A DNA stretch of 32,367 nucleotides from Chloroflexota bacterium (GTDB lineage: Bacteria; Chloroflexota; Limnocylindria; Limnocylindrales; CSP1-4), in the NCBI GenBank assembly GCA_030446555.1, contig JAUJNA010000004.1:205936-238302 (forward strand). Reading direction: 5' to 3'. Each line of letters starts with the position of its first letter. Position 1 is the first letter of the stretch. The position numbers and the translations under genes were made by a program. Below, one piece after another: positions 23,184-31,700 of the stretch. Under the pieces are notes generated by a model. The model was not told the DNA's origin and ran no database searches. It saw only the letters and a program-made list of their open reading frames with translations.

Positions 23184-23837
23184 CTACAGAAGGATCAGCG
23201 CGTCGCCACCCGGGTCGCGACCCGCGGACAGTGCCGCCAATGCCTGGCGGGGCATCAGCGGGAAGGCGTCTCGCAGCGGCGACGCATACTCGCGCACCGC
23301 CGCCCGGTTGCCATGGGTCCCACGGACGACGAGGAGGACTCGATCGACCCCACCGTCGCGCCGCTTCAGCGCCAAGCGTCGGAGGAGTGACTGCACGTCG
23401 GTAAGGCGGTTCTCGGCCTCGACGCCGACACGTAGGTGGCCGAGCGTCGCGACCGCATCCCACGCCCGCTGGTCTCCGGGGATCGGCAGCGGCACCTCGA
23501 ACGCGACTCGCCAGGTCGGCGCGAGCCTTGACCGCAGCCTGCCTAGGAGCTCCAGATGGCGCGCATCGCGGACGCGCGGTCCGGATGGGAACGTCCTGAC
23601 GGAGAGGTCGAGTGCGACGGCGCTCGCAACGCGCGCCGCGAGCATGAAACCCAGCGACCGGAGGTCTGCGTGTTCGATCCGTCCGATCTGTGATCGGGAC
23701 GATCCGACGGCCCGTGCCACCTCGCGTTGGGTCAGGCCAAGCGCCACTCGGGCCGCGCGCACCTCATCTGCGAACCTTCGCAGCACTTCGGTTCCACGCC
23801 GCGATCCTCGTTCCACGCTCCGCTCGCGTGCAGGCAT
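23184..23837 (-). CDS. XRE-family HTH protein with PD-(D/E)XK-like C-terminal domain
   Basis: 217 residues from ATG 23837. Residues about 20-65 form an XRE/Cro HTH (FADEVRAARVALGLTQREVA, RAVGSSRSQIGRIEHADLRS). Residues about 95-200 look like a restriction-endonuclease-fold domain: VAFEVPLPIPGDQRAWDAVA (D), LRVGVEAENRLTDVQSLLRR (VEAEN with acidic residues), then LKRRDGGVDRVLLVVRGTHG, i.e. a D...ExE...K/D-like arrangement. The combination is recurrent in high-GC soil bacteria, but no function has been assigned that I can recall. Intact. Ends 42 bp upstream of the SOS boxes, transcribed toward the radical SAM gene. Confidence 0.65.
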   Translation of the reverse strand: MPARERSVERGSRRGTEVLRRFADEVRAARVALGLTQREVARAVGSSRSQIGRIEHADLRSLGFMLAARVASAVALDLSVRTFPSGPRVRDARHLELLGRLRSRLAPTWRVAFEVPLPIPGDQRAWDAVATLGHLRVGVEAENRLTDVQSLLRRLALKRRDGGVDRVLLVVRGTHGNRAAVREYASPLRDAFPLMPRQALAALSAGRDPGGDALILL

Positions 23838-23938
23838 GGATGCAAGCCTGACGGGGCGTGATCATCCGTTGTCCTCCTTTGATTCGACCGTCACTTATGC
23901 GCGGGCGCCGGGCTCTAGTGCGCCTCTCGCCTCTATTC

Positions 23939-24175
23939 GCCCATGACACCGGCTCGCCCGTGTCGTGGGCCTGTGGGCCACTGAGCGGCTGTTTAGCGCT
24001 GCATTGGGAGGCTTTGGCGGCGGTGTGGCCCACACGGTGGGCACCATGGCTTCCGAGAGGCCTGTCGTTCGCCGATGGGCCCACAGGATGGGCACGACGG
24101 GCCCTGGGATGTCGGCGCTGGCCGGTAGGCCCGTACGGTGGGCATGACGGCCCGTGGGACGTCGGCCGTTGGCTG
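23939..24175. repeat. Cluster of GC-rich hairpin repeats
   Basis: The 355-bp gap between lipA and the XRE gene contains no convincing gene but a run of hairpins: an 11-bp imperfect inverted repeat (GCCCATGACAC / GTGTCGTGGGC, 23939-23970) and three diverged copies of a unit like GCCCACACGGTGGGCA followed by gACGGgCCcTGGGAtGTCGG, beginning near 24027, 24076 and 24128. The first copy folds as GCCCAC-ACG-GTGGGC. None is followed by a T-run. Resembles a REP/BIME-like cluster; it may also end transcription of lipA. Confidence 0.55.
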
Positions 24176-24192
24176 CCGGCCGTCGACCGTCG

Positions 24193-25239
24193 CTATCCGA
24201 GCCCGTTCGCGGCGAGAGCTGCCTCCCGGGCCGTTCGACGACGCTTCGATGCATCGGGCACCTGGTCGCGCGCGTGGTACGAGGACCGCACCATGGGCCC
24301 CGACTCCACGTGCTTGAAGCCGACCGCGAGCGCCTCCTGCTTCAGCTCGTCGAACTCGGCGGGATGGTAGTAGCGCTCCAACGGCAGGTGGCGCTCCGTG
24401 GGCCGTAGGTACTGGCCGATGGTCAGGATGTCGCAGTCGATGGCGCGCAGGTCGCGGAATGCCTGGGACAGCTCCGTGCGCGATTCCCCCAGGCCGACCA
24501 TCAGGCTCGACTTGGTGTGCACGCTGCCATCCCGCCGGGCGATCTCTCGCGCGTAGCCCTTGGCTCGCTGCAGCACGCCGAGCGACCGGTCGTAGCGGGA
24601 CCGTTTGCGCACCGGCTTCTGGAGGCGCTCCACCGTCTCCAGGTTGTGATTCAGGATGTCCGGCTGCGCCTCCATGACGGTCCGGAGCGGTGCCTCTTCA
24701 CCGTTGAAGTCGGGGATGAGTACTTCCACGCCCATGCCGGGGGACTCCCGGCGGAGGGCGCGGATCGTCTCGGCGAAGATGTGGGCGCCGCCGTCGGGGA
24801 GGTCGTCCCGCGCGACGCTGGTCACGACGCAGTGCTCCAGGCCCATCCTGTGGACAGCCTCCGCCACACGCCGAGGCTCATCGTCGTCGTCCCAGCTGGG
24901 CCGGCCCGTCTTCACCGCGCAGAAGCCGCAGGCACGCGTGCAGACGTCGCCGAGGATCATGATCGTGGCGGTCCGCTGCTCCCAGCACTCCCCGATGTTG
25001 GGGCAATGTGCTTCCTCGCAGACCGTGTTGAGCGCCAGGCCGCGCACGATACCCTTCAGATCGCGGTAGTTCGGGCCGGTGGGCAGCCGTGCGCGGATCC
25101 AGTCGGGGTGGCGGCGCGCCGATCCGGGTCCGTTCACCGCGCCATCCATCCCGCCACCGCCCATGGCGATGGTCAACGGGGAGGCGCCGCCGGCGCTTCC
25201 CGAAGGGACCGACTCGAGCATGGGCAACTCGCGACCCAT
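24193..25239 (-). CDS. lipA: Lipoyl synthase
   Basis: 348 residues from ATG 25239, whose A is the last base of the upstream stop (TGATG), so translation is coupled. Auxiliary cluster CEEAHCPNIGEC (C74, C79, C85) and radical SAM cluster CTRACGFCAV (C100, C104, C107), both diagnostic of LipA. Further LNHNLETVERLQKPVR, SSLMVGLGESRTEL and GQYLRPTERHLPLERYYHP are typical. It inserts two sulfurs into octanoyl groups on lipoyl domains, here most obviously the E2 protein encoded just upstream. An additional GTG start 9 nt further up is possible. The N-terminal about 45 residues are a low-complexity extension. Confidence 0.95.
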   Translation of the reverse strand: MGRELPMLESVPSGSAGGASPLTIAMGGGGMDGAVNGPGSARRHPDWIRARLPTGPNYRDLKGIVRGLALNTVCEEAHCPNIGECWEQRTATIMILGDVCTRACGFCAVKTGRPSWDDDDEPRRVAEAVHRMGLEHCVVTSVARDDLPDGGAHIFAETIRALRRESPGMGVEVLIPDFNGEEAPLRTVMEAQPDILNHNLETVERLQKPVRKRSRYDRSLGVLQRAKGYAREIARRDGSVHTKSSLMVGLGESRTELSQAFRDLRAIDCDILTIGQYLRPTERHLPLERYYHPAEFDELKQEALAVGFKHVESGPMVRSSYHARDQVPDASKRRRTAREAALAANGLG

Positions 25240-25829
25240 CAGGCGCACTCCGGATGCGCGACGTAGTAGCCGCCAGCGTAGGCCGGTGGTCTGGCGATCA
25301 CCAGCCGCCGCAACGCCGCATCAGCGGCCGGCGTGTCGATGAGAAGGATCCTCATCCCGGCCAGCGTGTAGCCGGTCTCGATGAGGCCGGTCTCGTTGGG
25401 ACGCGATCGGCTCTTGATGGCCCACAGCGCGTTGGTCAGGACGTAGACCTCGCCGTCGTAGCGCACCCACGTCGGCAGGGTCTCGTGCTCGATCCCAGCG
25501 ACCGCCGGGCAGCCATCCAGGAGCTGCCCCGACTGCACGGTCATCCCGACAGGCCCTGCCCACGTGTCGACCTGACGCTCGCGCCACCAGCCGTAGGCAT
25601 TGACGGCGACGATGTACGCGGCGGCCAGCACGAGGGCGAGCTTGGTGATCTGCCATGCGACCGGATGCCACTCCAGACGCGTCTCGCGCGTTCGTCCGAT
25701 GGGCACCTCCCGGCCCGCCTGGAGAGCGCGCACGAGGCTGCTGTAACGGTCGCGCCCACTCCGGTCCATCCGCTCGCGCGTCTCGGCGCGCTCGGCGATG
25801 GATGGTCTGCTCCCGGTCGCGTCGCTCAT
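25239..25829 (-). CDS. Single-pass membrane protein of unknown function
   Basis: About 196 residues from ATG 25829 (SDATGSRPSIAERAETRERM). A charged cytoplasmic N-terminus (about 65 residues) leads to one TM helix (ITKLALVLAAAYIVAVNAYG), then an extracytoplasmic domain (TVQSGQLLDGCPAVAGIEHE, LPTWVRYDGEVYVLTNALWA) with two cysteines far apart. I do not recognise it. It lies between E2 (ending 25850) and lipA (one-base overlap), so it is transcribed with the dehydrogenase operon. Whether it has a role there is unknown. Confidence 0.65.
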   Translation of the reverse strand: MSDATGSRPSIAERAETRERMDRSGRDRYSSLVRALQAGREVPIGRTRETRLEWHPVAWQITKLALVLAAAYIVAVNAYGWWRERQVDTWAGPVGMTVQSGQLLDGCPAVAGIEHETLPTWVRYDGEVYVLTNALWAIKSRSRPNETGLIETGYTLAGMRILLIDTPAADAALRRLVIARPPAYAGGYYVAHPECA

Positions 25830-25849
25830 GGATCCAGTGGGAAGGGTCC

Positions 25850-27406
25850 CTACCAGACGGGCGTCTGGACGTCGACCGCCTCGAGCCACCGCTTGACGTC
25901 CTGGACGAATCGACCGACCTGTGCCCCGTCGGTGGCACGGTGATCGAAGCTCGCGCAGAGGTTCATGATCGGCCGGATGCCGATGGTGTCGCCATTCGGC
26001 GTCTCGATGACGACCGGTCGCTTGATGATGGCCTCCATCGACAGGATGGCCACCTCGGGGACGTTGACGATGGGTTGGCTGGCGACCGACCCGAACCAGC
26101 CGGTGTTGTTGAGCGTGAATGTGCCGCCCTGGATGTCCTCCAGCCGGAGCCGGCCAGCACGAGCTCGCGTCGAGAGGTCCTGCACGAATAGGTTCAGCCC
26201 GTGGATGCTGTACCGGTCGGCGTCCTGGATGACCGGGACGACGAGCCCGTCCTCCACCGCCACCGCGATGCCGAGGTTGACCCGCGCCTTGCGCAGCAGA
26301 CCCTCCTCCGTCCAGTGCGCATTCACATCCGGGTTGCGCCGCAGCGCCTCCACGACGGCCTTGCCGATGATGGCCACGAACGAGAGTGCCGCCCCTTCGC
26401 GCGCCTGGTACTGGCCCTTGATGGACTCGCGCAGGCTCACCACGCCCGACATGTCGACCTCGACCGTCGTGTAGGCGTGGGGCGCCGTCGACTTCGATTC
26501 GACCATGTGGCGCGCGATCGCCTTGCGCATCGGCGTCGTCGGCTTGAGCTGGTCATCGGCCTGGGCGGTCGTGCTTGGCGCGGCAGGCGGTGCGGAAGGA
26601 GAAGCGCGTGGCGCTGACGGGGCCGCACTCGGTCCTGACGGGGCGACACTCGGCGCGGTAGGTGCCGTGGGTGGCGCCACGGGCGGGGCGGCTGGTGACT
26701 GGCCATCGGTCGGGGCAGCTTCGGTCGCGCCACCGCTCTCGATGAAACGCATCACGTCGTCGCGTGTGACCCGACCCGCATGGCCGGTGCCCTGGATCAG
26801 GGCCAAGTCGATGCCGTGTTCGCGAGCGAGGCGTCGCACGGCGGGTGTCATCCGGCCCGTGTAGCCGTCGACCGCTCCAGCGCCGTTCGTCGCTGGGCGC
26901 TGGGCCGTGGCCGCCGGCGTCAGCCGCGTGTCCCGGGGCGCCTCTTCGACCCGCCGTTCGTCCGAGCCGGCCGGCCCGAACCCGCCGCTTCCCCCGGTAG
27001 CACCCGATCCACCGGTACCCAGGACCGCGGGCTCCGGGTGGGAGCGCGCACCCTTCTCGTAGGGCTGGACCTCATCGGCGACGGCCTCGGCGCCTGCCAC
27101 CGCAGCCGGCGCCTCGCCGGTGGCTGCACCGCCGCCGGATGCTGCCGCCGGGGCGGCCTCGGCGCCCTCTCCGGCAGCCGTGATGACCGCGATCTCCGTG
27201 TCGTTGGGGACCGTCTCGCCCTCCTGGACGAGGATCTCCGTCAAGGTCCCCTCGTAGGGCGATGGCACCTCGGCGTTCACCTTGTCGGTGATCACCTCGA
27301 CGATCGGCTCGTACTTCCCGACGCTATCGCCCACGTTCTTCAGCCACTTGCCGATGGTGCCTTCCGCGACACTCTCTCCCAGCTGGGGCATCGTGACCTT
27401 GGGCAT
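25850..27406 (-). CDS. 2-oxoacid dehydrogenase E2, dihydrolipoamide acyltransferase
   Basis: Intact, 518 residues. Lipoyl domain PKVTMPQLGESVAEGTIGKW with the lipoylated lysine K42 in VITDKVNAE. A long Ala/Pro/Gly linker, a peripheral-subunit-binding domain (TPAVRRLAREHGIDLALIQG, GRVTRDDVMRFIE), a second, very Ala/Pro-rich linker (about 230-285), and the catalytic domain from MRKAIARHMVESKSTAPHAY to SFDHRATDGAQVGRFVQDVK, holding the catalytic His and Asp (DHRATDG). Transfers the acyl group from E1 to CoA. The order E3-E1a-E1b-E2 and the E1 motif favour a branched-chain-type complex, but pyruvate is not excluded. Confidence 0.93.
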   Translation of the reverse strand: MPKVTMPQLGESVAEGTIGKWLKNVGDSVGKYEPIVEVITDKVNAEVPSPYEGTLTEILVQEGETVPNDTEIAVITAAGEGAEAAPAAASGGGAATGEAPAAVAGAEAVADEVQPYEKGARSHPEPAVLGTGGSGATGGSGGFGPAGSDERRVEEAPRDTRLTPAATAQRPATNGAGAVDGYTGRMTPAVRRLAREHGIDLALIQGTGHAGRVTRDDVMRFIESGGATEAAPTDGQSPAAPPVAPPTAPTAPSVAPSGPSAAPSAPRASPSAPPAAPSTTAQADDQLKPTTPMRKAIARHMVESKSTAPHAYTTVEVDMSGVVSLRESIKGQYQAREGAALSFVAIIGKAVVEALRRNPDVNAHWTEEGLLRKARVNLGIAVAVEDGLVVPVIQDADRYSIHGLNLFVQDLSTRARAGRLRLEDIQGGTFTLNNTGWFGSVASQPIVNVPEVAILSMEAIIKRPVVIETPNGDTIGIRPIMNLCASFDHRATDGAQVGRFVQDVKRWLEAVDVQTPVW

Positions 27407-27433
27407 CAGCGGGTCTCCATGGGGCTCGTCATC

Positions 27434-28438
27434 TCAGTACTCCGCGAGGCGCCGCACTGCATCGACGATGCGGTCCGGGCTGGGCATGAACCACTCCTCG
27501 AGGGCGTGGTTGTAGGGGACGCCGGGGACGTCGGGGCCGGTCACGCGCACGACCGGCCCGTCCAGGTCGTCGAAGGCCTCCTCGGCGATGATCGCCGCGA
27601 TCTCAGCGCCGTAGCCGCCGAAGCGGTTGTCCTCGTACGCGACCACGCATTTGCCGGTCTTGCGGACGCTCCGGAGGATCGTCTCGCCGTCGAGCGGTCG
27701 GAGCGTCCGGACGTCGATCACTTCCAGGTCGATGCCATCCGCTTCCAGCAGCTCCGCAGCTTCCAGCGCGTACTGGATCATCAGCCCGTAGCCCACGAGC
27801 GAAACCTGCGAGCCCTCGCGCACGACGCGCGCCGATCCGAGCGGCACGGTGTAGTCGCCGTCGGGGACCTCGCCGCGCACCGAGCGATACATCTTCTTGT
27901 GCTCAGTCTTCGTCGCGGATGGAGCTGCGAAGAGCACCGGGTCCTCGTCGCGGATGGAGCTGCGAAGGAGGCCGCGAGCGTCGGCCGGTGTCGATGGGAT
28001 GACCACCTTCAGGCCGGGCACGTGGGCGAAGAAGGCTTCCACCGACTGGCTGTGATACAGCGCGCCGTGGACGCCGCCACCGTACGGAGCGCGGATGGTG
28101 ATGGGGCAGGTGAAGGCACCGTTCGAGCGGTAGCGCATCCGCGCCGCCTCGCTCACGATCTGATTGAAGGCCGGCATGATGAAGTCGGCGAACTGGATCT
28201 CGGGCACCGGCCGAAGCCCGTTCACGGCCGCGCCGATCGAGGCGCCCACGATCATCGACTCGGTGAGTGGCGTGTCCAGGACGCGTTCGCCGCCGAACTC
28301 GTCGTAGAGCCCGTCGGTAGCCAGGAAGACACCGCCCTTCTTGCCCACGTCCTCGCCCAGCACCACCATCGACGGGTCGCGGCGCATCTCCTCGCGCAGC
28401 GTCTCGCGGATCGACTCGATGAGCGTCATGACGGCCAC
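27434..28438 (-). CDS. 2-oxoacid dehydrogenase E1 beta subunit
   Basis: 334 residues; GTG 28438 or ATG 28429 start, 2 nt after the E1 alpha stop. MTLIESIRETLREEMRRDPS, VVLGEDVGKKGGVFLATDGL, LDTPLTESMIVGASIGAAVN, APYGGGVHGALYHSQSVEAF and EDNRFGGYGAEIAAIIAEEA are all characteristic. The usual VLFFEHKxLYR is replaced by VLFAAPSATKTEHKKMYR: about 7-8 extra residues created by a 23-bp direct repeat (27910-27932 and 27945-27967) whose second copy is read in another frame. The reading frame stays open. It forms the alpha2-beta2 E1 decarboxylase with the upstream gene. Confidence 0.92.
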   Translation of the reverse strand: MAVMTLIESIRETLREEMRRDPSMVVLGEDVGKKGGVFLATDGLYDEFGGERVLDTPLTESMIVGASIGAAVNGLRPVPEIQFADFIMPAFNQIVSEAARMRYRSNGAFTCPITIRAPYGGGVHGALYHSQSVEAFFAHVPGLKVVIPSTPADARGLLRSSIRDEDPVLFAAPSATKTEHKKMYRSVRGEVPDGDYTVPLGSARVVREGSQVSLVGYGLMIQYALEAAELLEADGIDLEVIDVRTLRPLDGETILRSVRKTGKCVVAYEDNRFGGYGAEIAAIIAEEAFDDLDGPVVRVTGPDVPGVPYNHALEEWFMPSPDRIVDAVRRLAEY

Positions 28439-28440
28439 GG

Positions 28441-29531
28441 TCAGTGGCCCTCACCGTCCAGGAGCTGCCCGCCGTCACCCATGAACCGCGTCGTGCGCCA
28501 CAGAGGGTCATCCATGCGGGCGGGTGGCGCATCGGCGTAGACGTGCCGCTGCGCCGTGGCAGGGTCAGGGTCTGACTGTTCCTCCGCCCAGTCCGTCGCG
28601 TCCTCGACCACCCTGCGCGCCTCGGCCGTGATGCGCTGCTCCTCATCGTCATCCAGGATCCCCGCCGCCCGCAGCTGGTCGCGGAAGCGCGGCAGCGGAT
28701 CGCGCATCCTTCTCCGCCTCGAGCTCCTCGCTGGAGCGGTACTTGGTCTGCTGGTCATCGGAGGAATGAGCCGTCATGCGCGTGACCTTGGCTTCGATGA
28801 GCGTCGGGCCGACGCCGGATCGCGCCCTGTCGATGGCCTCCTTGCCGGCTCGGTAGCAGTCGAGCACATCGGCGCCGTCGCAGATGACGCCCGGCATCCC
28901 GTAACCCGCGCCGCGCACCGCGATGTCCTCCACGGCCGATTGGAGGCTCATGGGCACGCTGATGGCGTAGCCGTTGTTCTCGACCACGAAGACCACCGGC
29001 AGCTTGTGGATGCCCGCAAAGTTGAGCGCCTCGTGGAAGTCACCCTGGTTGCTGGAGCCCTCGCCCAGGTAGGTGATGGCGACCTGCTCGGTCCGGCGCA
29101 GCTTGGCCGCGTAGGCGATCCCGGTCGCGTGGAGGACCTGAGTGGCGACCGGTGAGCTGACCGACAGGATGTTGCGCTCGGCGATGCCGTAGTGGCCGGG
29201 CATCTGCCGGCCGCCGGAGCTGGATCCACACCCCGGGCGAACTGCGCGAGCACGATGCCGCGGGGGACATGCCGAAGGTGATGAGGCTGGCCACCGAGCG
29301 GTAGTACGGGACCATCCAGTCGTGGCCCTTGCGCAGACCGTAGCCGATCCCCACCTGTGCCCCTTCGTGACCCTGGCCGCTGATGACGAAGGGGATCTTG
29401 CCGGCCCGGTTGAGGATCCACATCCGCTCGTCGACGGCACGCGTGACGGCCATGAGCGAGTACATCTCGAGGAGGTGGTCGCGACCGAGGCCCAGGTCCG
29501 ATCCGAGCGCCGGTTGTGTATCGGTGGCCAT
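28441..29531 (-). CDS. 2-oxoacid dehydrogenase E1 alpha subunit, frameshifted
   Basis: ATG 29531 (MATDTQPALGSDLGLGRDHL), then YSLMAVTRAVDERMWILNRA, GKIPFVISGQGHEGAQVGIG and WMVPYYRSVASLITFGMSP. Slips near 29265 and 29212 lead through GIVLAQFARGVD to YGIAERNILSVSSPVATQVL and the ThDP motif ITYLGEGSSNQGDFHEALNF ... VVFVVENNGYAIS. A slip at about 28712 leads to the end MRDPLPRFRDQLRAAGILDD. Joined about 363 residues, normal. GEG in place of GDG at the start of the ThDP motif is as in branched-chain 2-oxoacid dehydrogenases. The breaks in a core enzyme point to sequence errors. Confidence 0.85.
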
Positions 29532-30962
29532 CAGGAAGCTGATGCTGCGCCCATCGACGGCCAGGGCTGCTTCGCCGAGACCCTCCGACAGGGTGGGATG
29601 CGGGTGGACGGCCGTACCCAGCTCCCAGGCAGTCGCCTCGAAGAGCATCGCCGCGCTGGCCTCGGCGATGAGGTCGGTGACGTGGGGGCCGATCGTGGTG
29701 CACGCCGGCGATCTCGTCCGTCTCGCGGTGCGCGATGACCTTCGTGAACCCCTCCGTATCGCCCCCGATGAGCGCCTTGCCGACCGCCGCATAGGGCACC
29801 TTGCCGATCTTCGTGGGGATCCCCTCGCGCTCGCACTCCTGCTCGCTGCGGCCGATGGACGCGATCTGGGGCCGGCTGTATGTCGCGCGGGGCATCTTGA
29901 GGTAGTCGACCCTTTCGGCCTCGGCGCCGGCGATGGCATGCACGGCGGCGATGCCCTCGTGTGCCGCCACGTGAGCCAGCCACAGCCCGCCGATGATGTC
30001 GCCGATGGCGTAGAGGTGCGGCTCGGCGGTGCGCATGCGGTGGTCCACCTGCACGATGCCCTTCTCGAGCTTGGCGCGCGTGTTCTCGAGGCCCACCCGG
30101 TCCGTGTTCGGGGCGCGGCCCGCGGCCACCAGCATCTGGTCGGCGCGGAGCTCCTGGGGCTGCTCGCCCTCTCGGCCGACCATGACACAGACCCCGCGCT
30201 CGTCGACGATCACGGAGGCGGGGTCGAACCGCGCGCTCGTCATGACCGTGATACCTCGCTTCGTGAATGATCGCTCCAGGGCGGTGGAGACCTCCCCATC
30301 CTCCAGCGGCACGATCGACGGCAGGTACTCCAGGACGGTCACCTCGGCGCCCATGTCCCGGTAGTAGCTGGCGAACTCCACCCCCACGGCCCCGGCGCCG
30401 ACAACGATGAGGCTCTTCGGCACGCTCTCGGCGCGCAGGACGTCGTCACTGGTGACGATGCGCTGGCCATCGGTCTGGAGCCCGGGCAGGCTCTTGACCC
30501 GGCTCCCCGTGGCGAGGATGACATCGGTCCCCTCGAGCACGATGTCACCTGCCGGACTGCCGTCCTCATCGAGCTTCGCCACCTTGACCTTCTTGCCCGA
30601 CTGGAGGACGCCGCGCCCGCGCACGAACTCGACCTTGTTCTTCTTGACGAGGCTCATGAGCCCCTTGGTCAAGCGGTCGACCACCTGCTGGCGGCGTCGC
30701 GCGACCATCGCCCCGTCGATGGAATGATCGCCGACGTGGACCCCGAAGTCACCGGCGTGCTTGACCTTGTCGTACAGGTCGGCCGACTCGAGCATCGCCT
30801 TGGTGGGGATGCAGCCCGAGTGCAGGCAGGTGCCTCCGATCTTCCTTCGTCCACGAGCGCGACCCGAAGACCGAGCTGCCCGGCCCTGAACGCCGCGGAG
30901 TAGCCTCCGGTCCCGGCACCCAGGACGACGAGATCGAAGCTGTTGGAGGAGCCGACGGCCAC
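29531..30962 (-). CDS. lpdA: Dihydrolipoamide dehydrogenase (E3), frameshifted
   Basis: GTG 30962, SSNSFDLVVLGAGTGGYSAA (FAD-binding GxGxxG). One slip near 30840, then GGTCLHSGCIPTKAMLESAD with the redox-active CxxxxC. NAD domain SLIVVGAGAVGVEFASYYRD, second FAD motif PHLYAIGDIIGGLWLAHVAA. A slip near 29700 (an extra base in GTGCACCACG) leads to GPHVTDLIAEASAAMLFEAT and the active-site HPHPTLSEGLGEAALAVDGR, ending SISF. The expected TGA (29531-29533, overlapping E1 alpha's ATG) is out of frame by one extra C, so as read the protein fuses to E1 alpha. About 476 residues. Reoxidises the lipoyl groups of E2 with NAD+. Confidence 0.87.
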
Positions 30963-31051
30963 GGTCAGCCAGCCGCCCACCGAGAGGTCACGGTCGGATG
31001 GTACCAAGGCGCGTGCCGGCGCCTCCGAGCCGCCGGTCGACAGGCGCTGCC

Positions 31052-31057
31052 TATACT
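31052..31057 (+). promoter_or_regulatory. -10 box of plsY
   Basis: TATACT, 11 nt before ATG 31069. The divergent gap to lpdA (30963-31068) also contains GGTACCAT, which could act as the -10 for the lpd operon on the minus strand. Confidence 0.55.
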
Positions 31058-31068
31058 CGGGGCGCCGG

Positions 31069-31695
31069 ATGGATCCGCGGCTGATCCAGGGCGCCGTGCT
31101 CGTGCTGGCGGGTTATCTGTCCGGGTCCCTGCCCATGGGCGTCCTCGTCGCGCGGCTGACCGGGGGCCGCGATCCGCGCAGCGTGGGCAGCGGCCGGACA
31201 GGTGGCACGAACGCGCTGCGCGCCATGGGCAAGGCGCGCGGACTGCTGGTGGGGCTTCGACATCGCGAAGGTGCCGTGCCCGTCCTGGCCGCGGATCTCG
31301 CCGGGGCGGACGACCTGGTCGGGGCGCTGGTCGGTGTCGCCACCGTGCTGGGCGCGGCTCGCTCGCTCTTCCTGCGCTTCCATGGCGGTCGCGGCGTGGC
31401 CACCGGCATCGGGGCCATGCTGGTCATCCAGCCGATCGTCGTCCTGCTCAGCGCACCCATCTTCTTCGGCGTCATCCGGCTCAGCCGGTACGTCTCGCTG
31501 GGCTCGCTCGTGGGGTCTGCCGCCGCGGCCGTCCTGCTCGCCCTGATGGTCGTGCTGGGTGCCAATCCGCCGGTGGCCATGGTGTATGGGGTGGGCGCGG
31601 CCATCCTCATCTGGGTCGCCCACGCGGACAACATCGACCGCCTGATCCACGGCCGGGAGCGGAGGTTCGACTCCTTCGACCGGGATCCTGCGTAG
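31069..31695 (+). CDS. plsY: Acyl-phosphate glycerol-3-phosphate acyltransferase PlsY
   Basis: 208 residues from ATG 31069. Five or so hydrophobic segments; motif 1 VGSGRTGGTNALRAMGK (family GSGNxGATN), motif 2 FLRFHGGRGVATGIGAML, motif 3 HADNIDRLIHGRERR. A short stretch LVGLRHREGAV stands where LVGxFDIAKGAV is expected: the nucleotides GCTTCGACATCGCGAAGG encode FDIAK in the next frame, so three bases are missing around it (two before, one after) and the local reading is wrong though the overall frame is kept. Catalyses the first acylation of glycerol-3-phosphate in the membrane. Convergent with the next gene (5-nt gap). Confidence 0.88.
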   Translation: MDPRLIQGAVLVLAGYLSGSLPMGVLVARLTGGRDPRSVGSGRTGGTNALRAMGKARGLLVGLRHREGAVPVLAADLAGADDLVGALVGVATVLGAARSLFLRFHGGRGVATGIGAMLVIQPIVVLLSAPIFFGVIRLSRYVSLGSLVGSAAAAVLLALMVVLGANPPVAMVYGVGAAILIWVAHADNIDRLIHGRERRFDSFDRDPA

Positions 31696-31700
31696 CCCGT

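Noticed and set aside
26780-28540. 586-codon plus-strand frame opposite E2/E1 beta
   Set aside because: Antisense to two unmistakable conserved enzymes; His/Asp/Gly-rich composition expected from reversed GC-rich codons.
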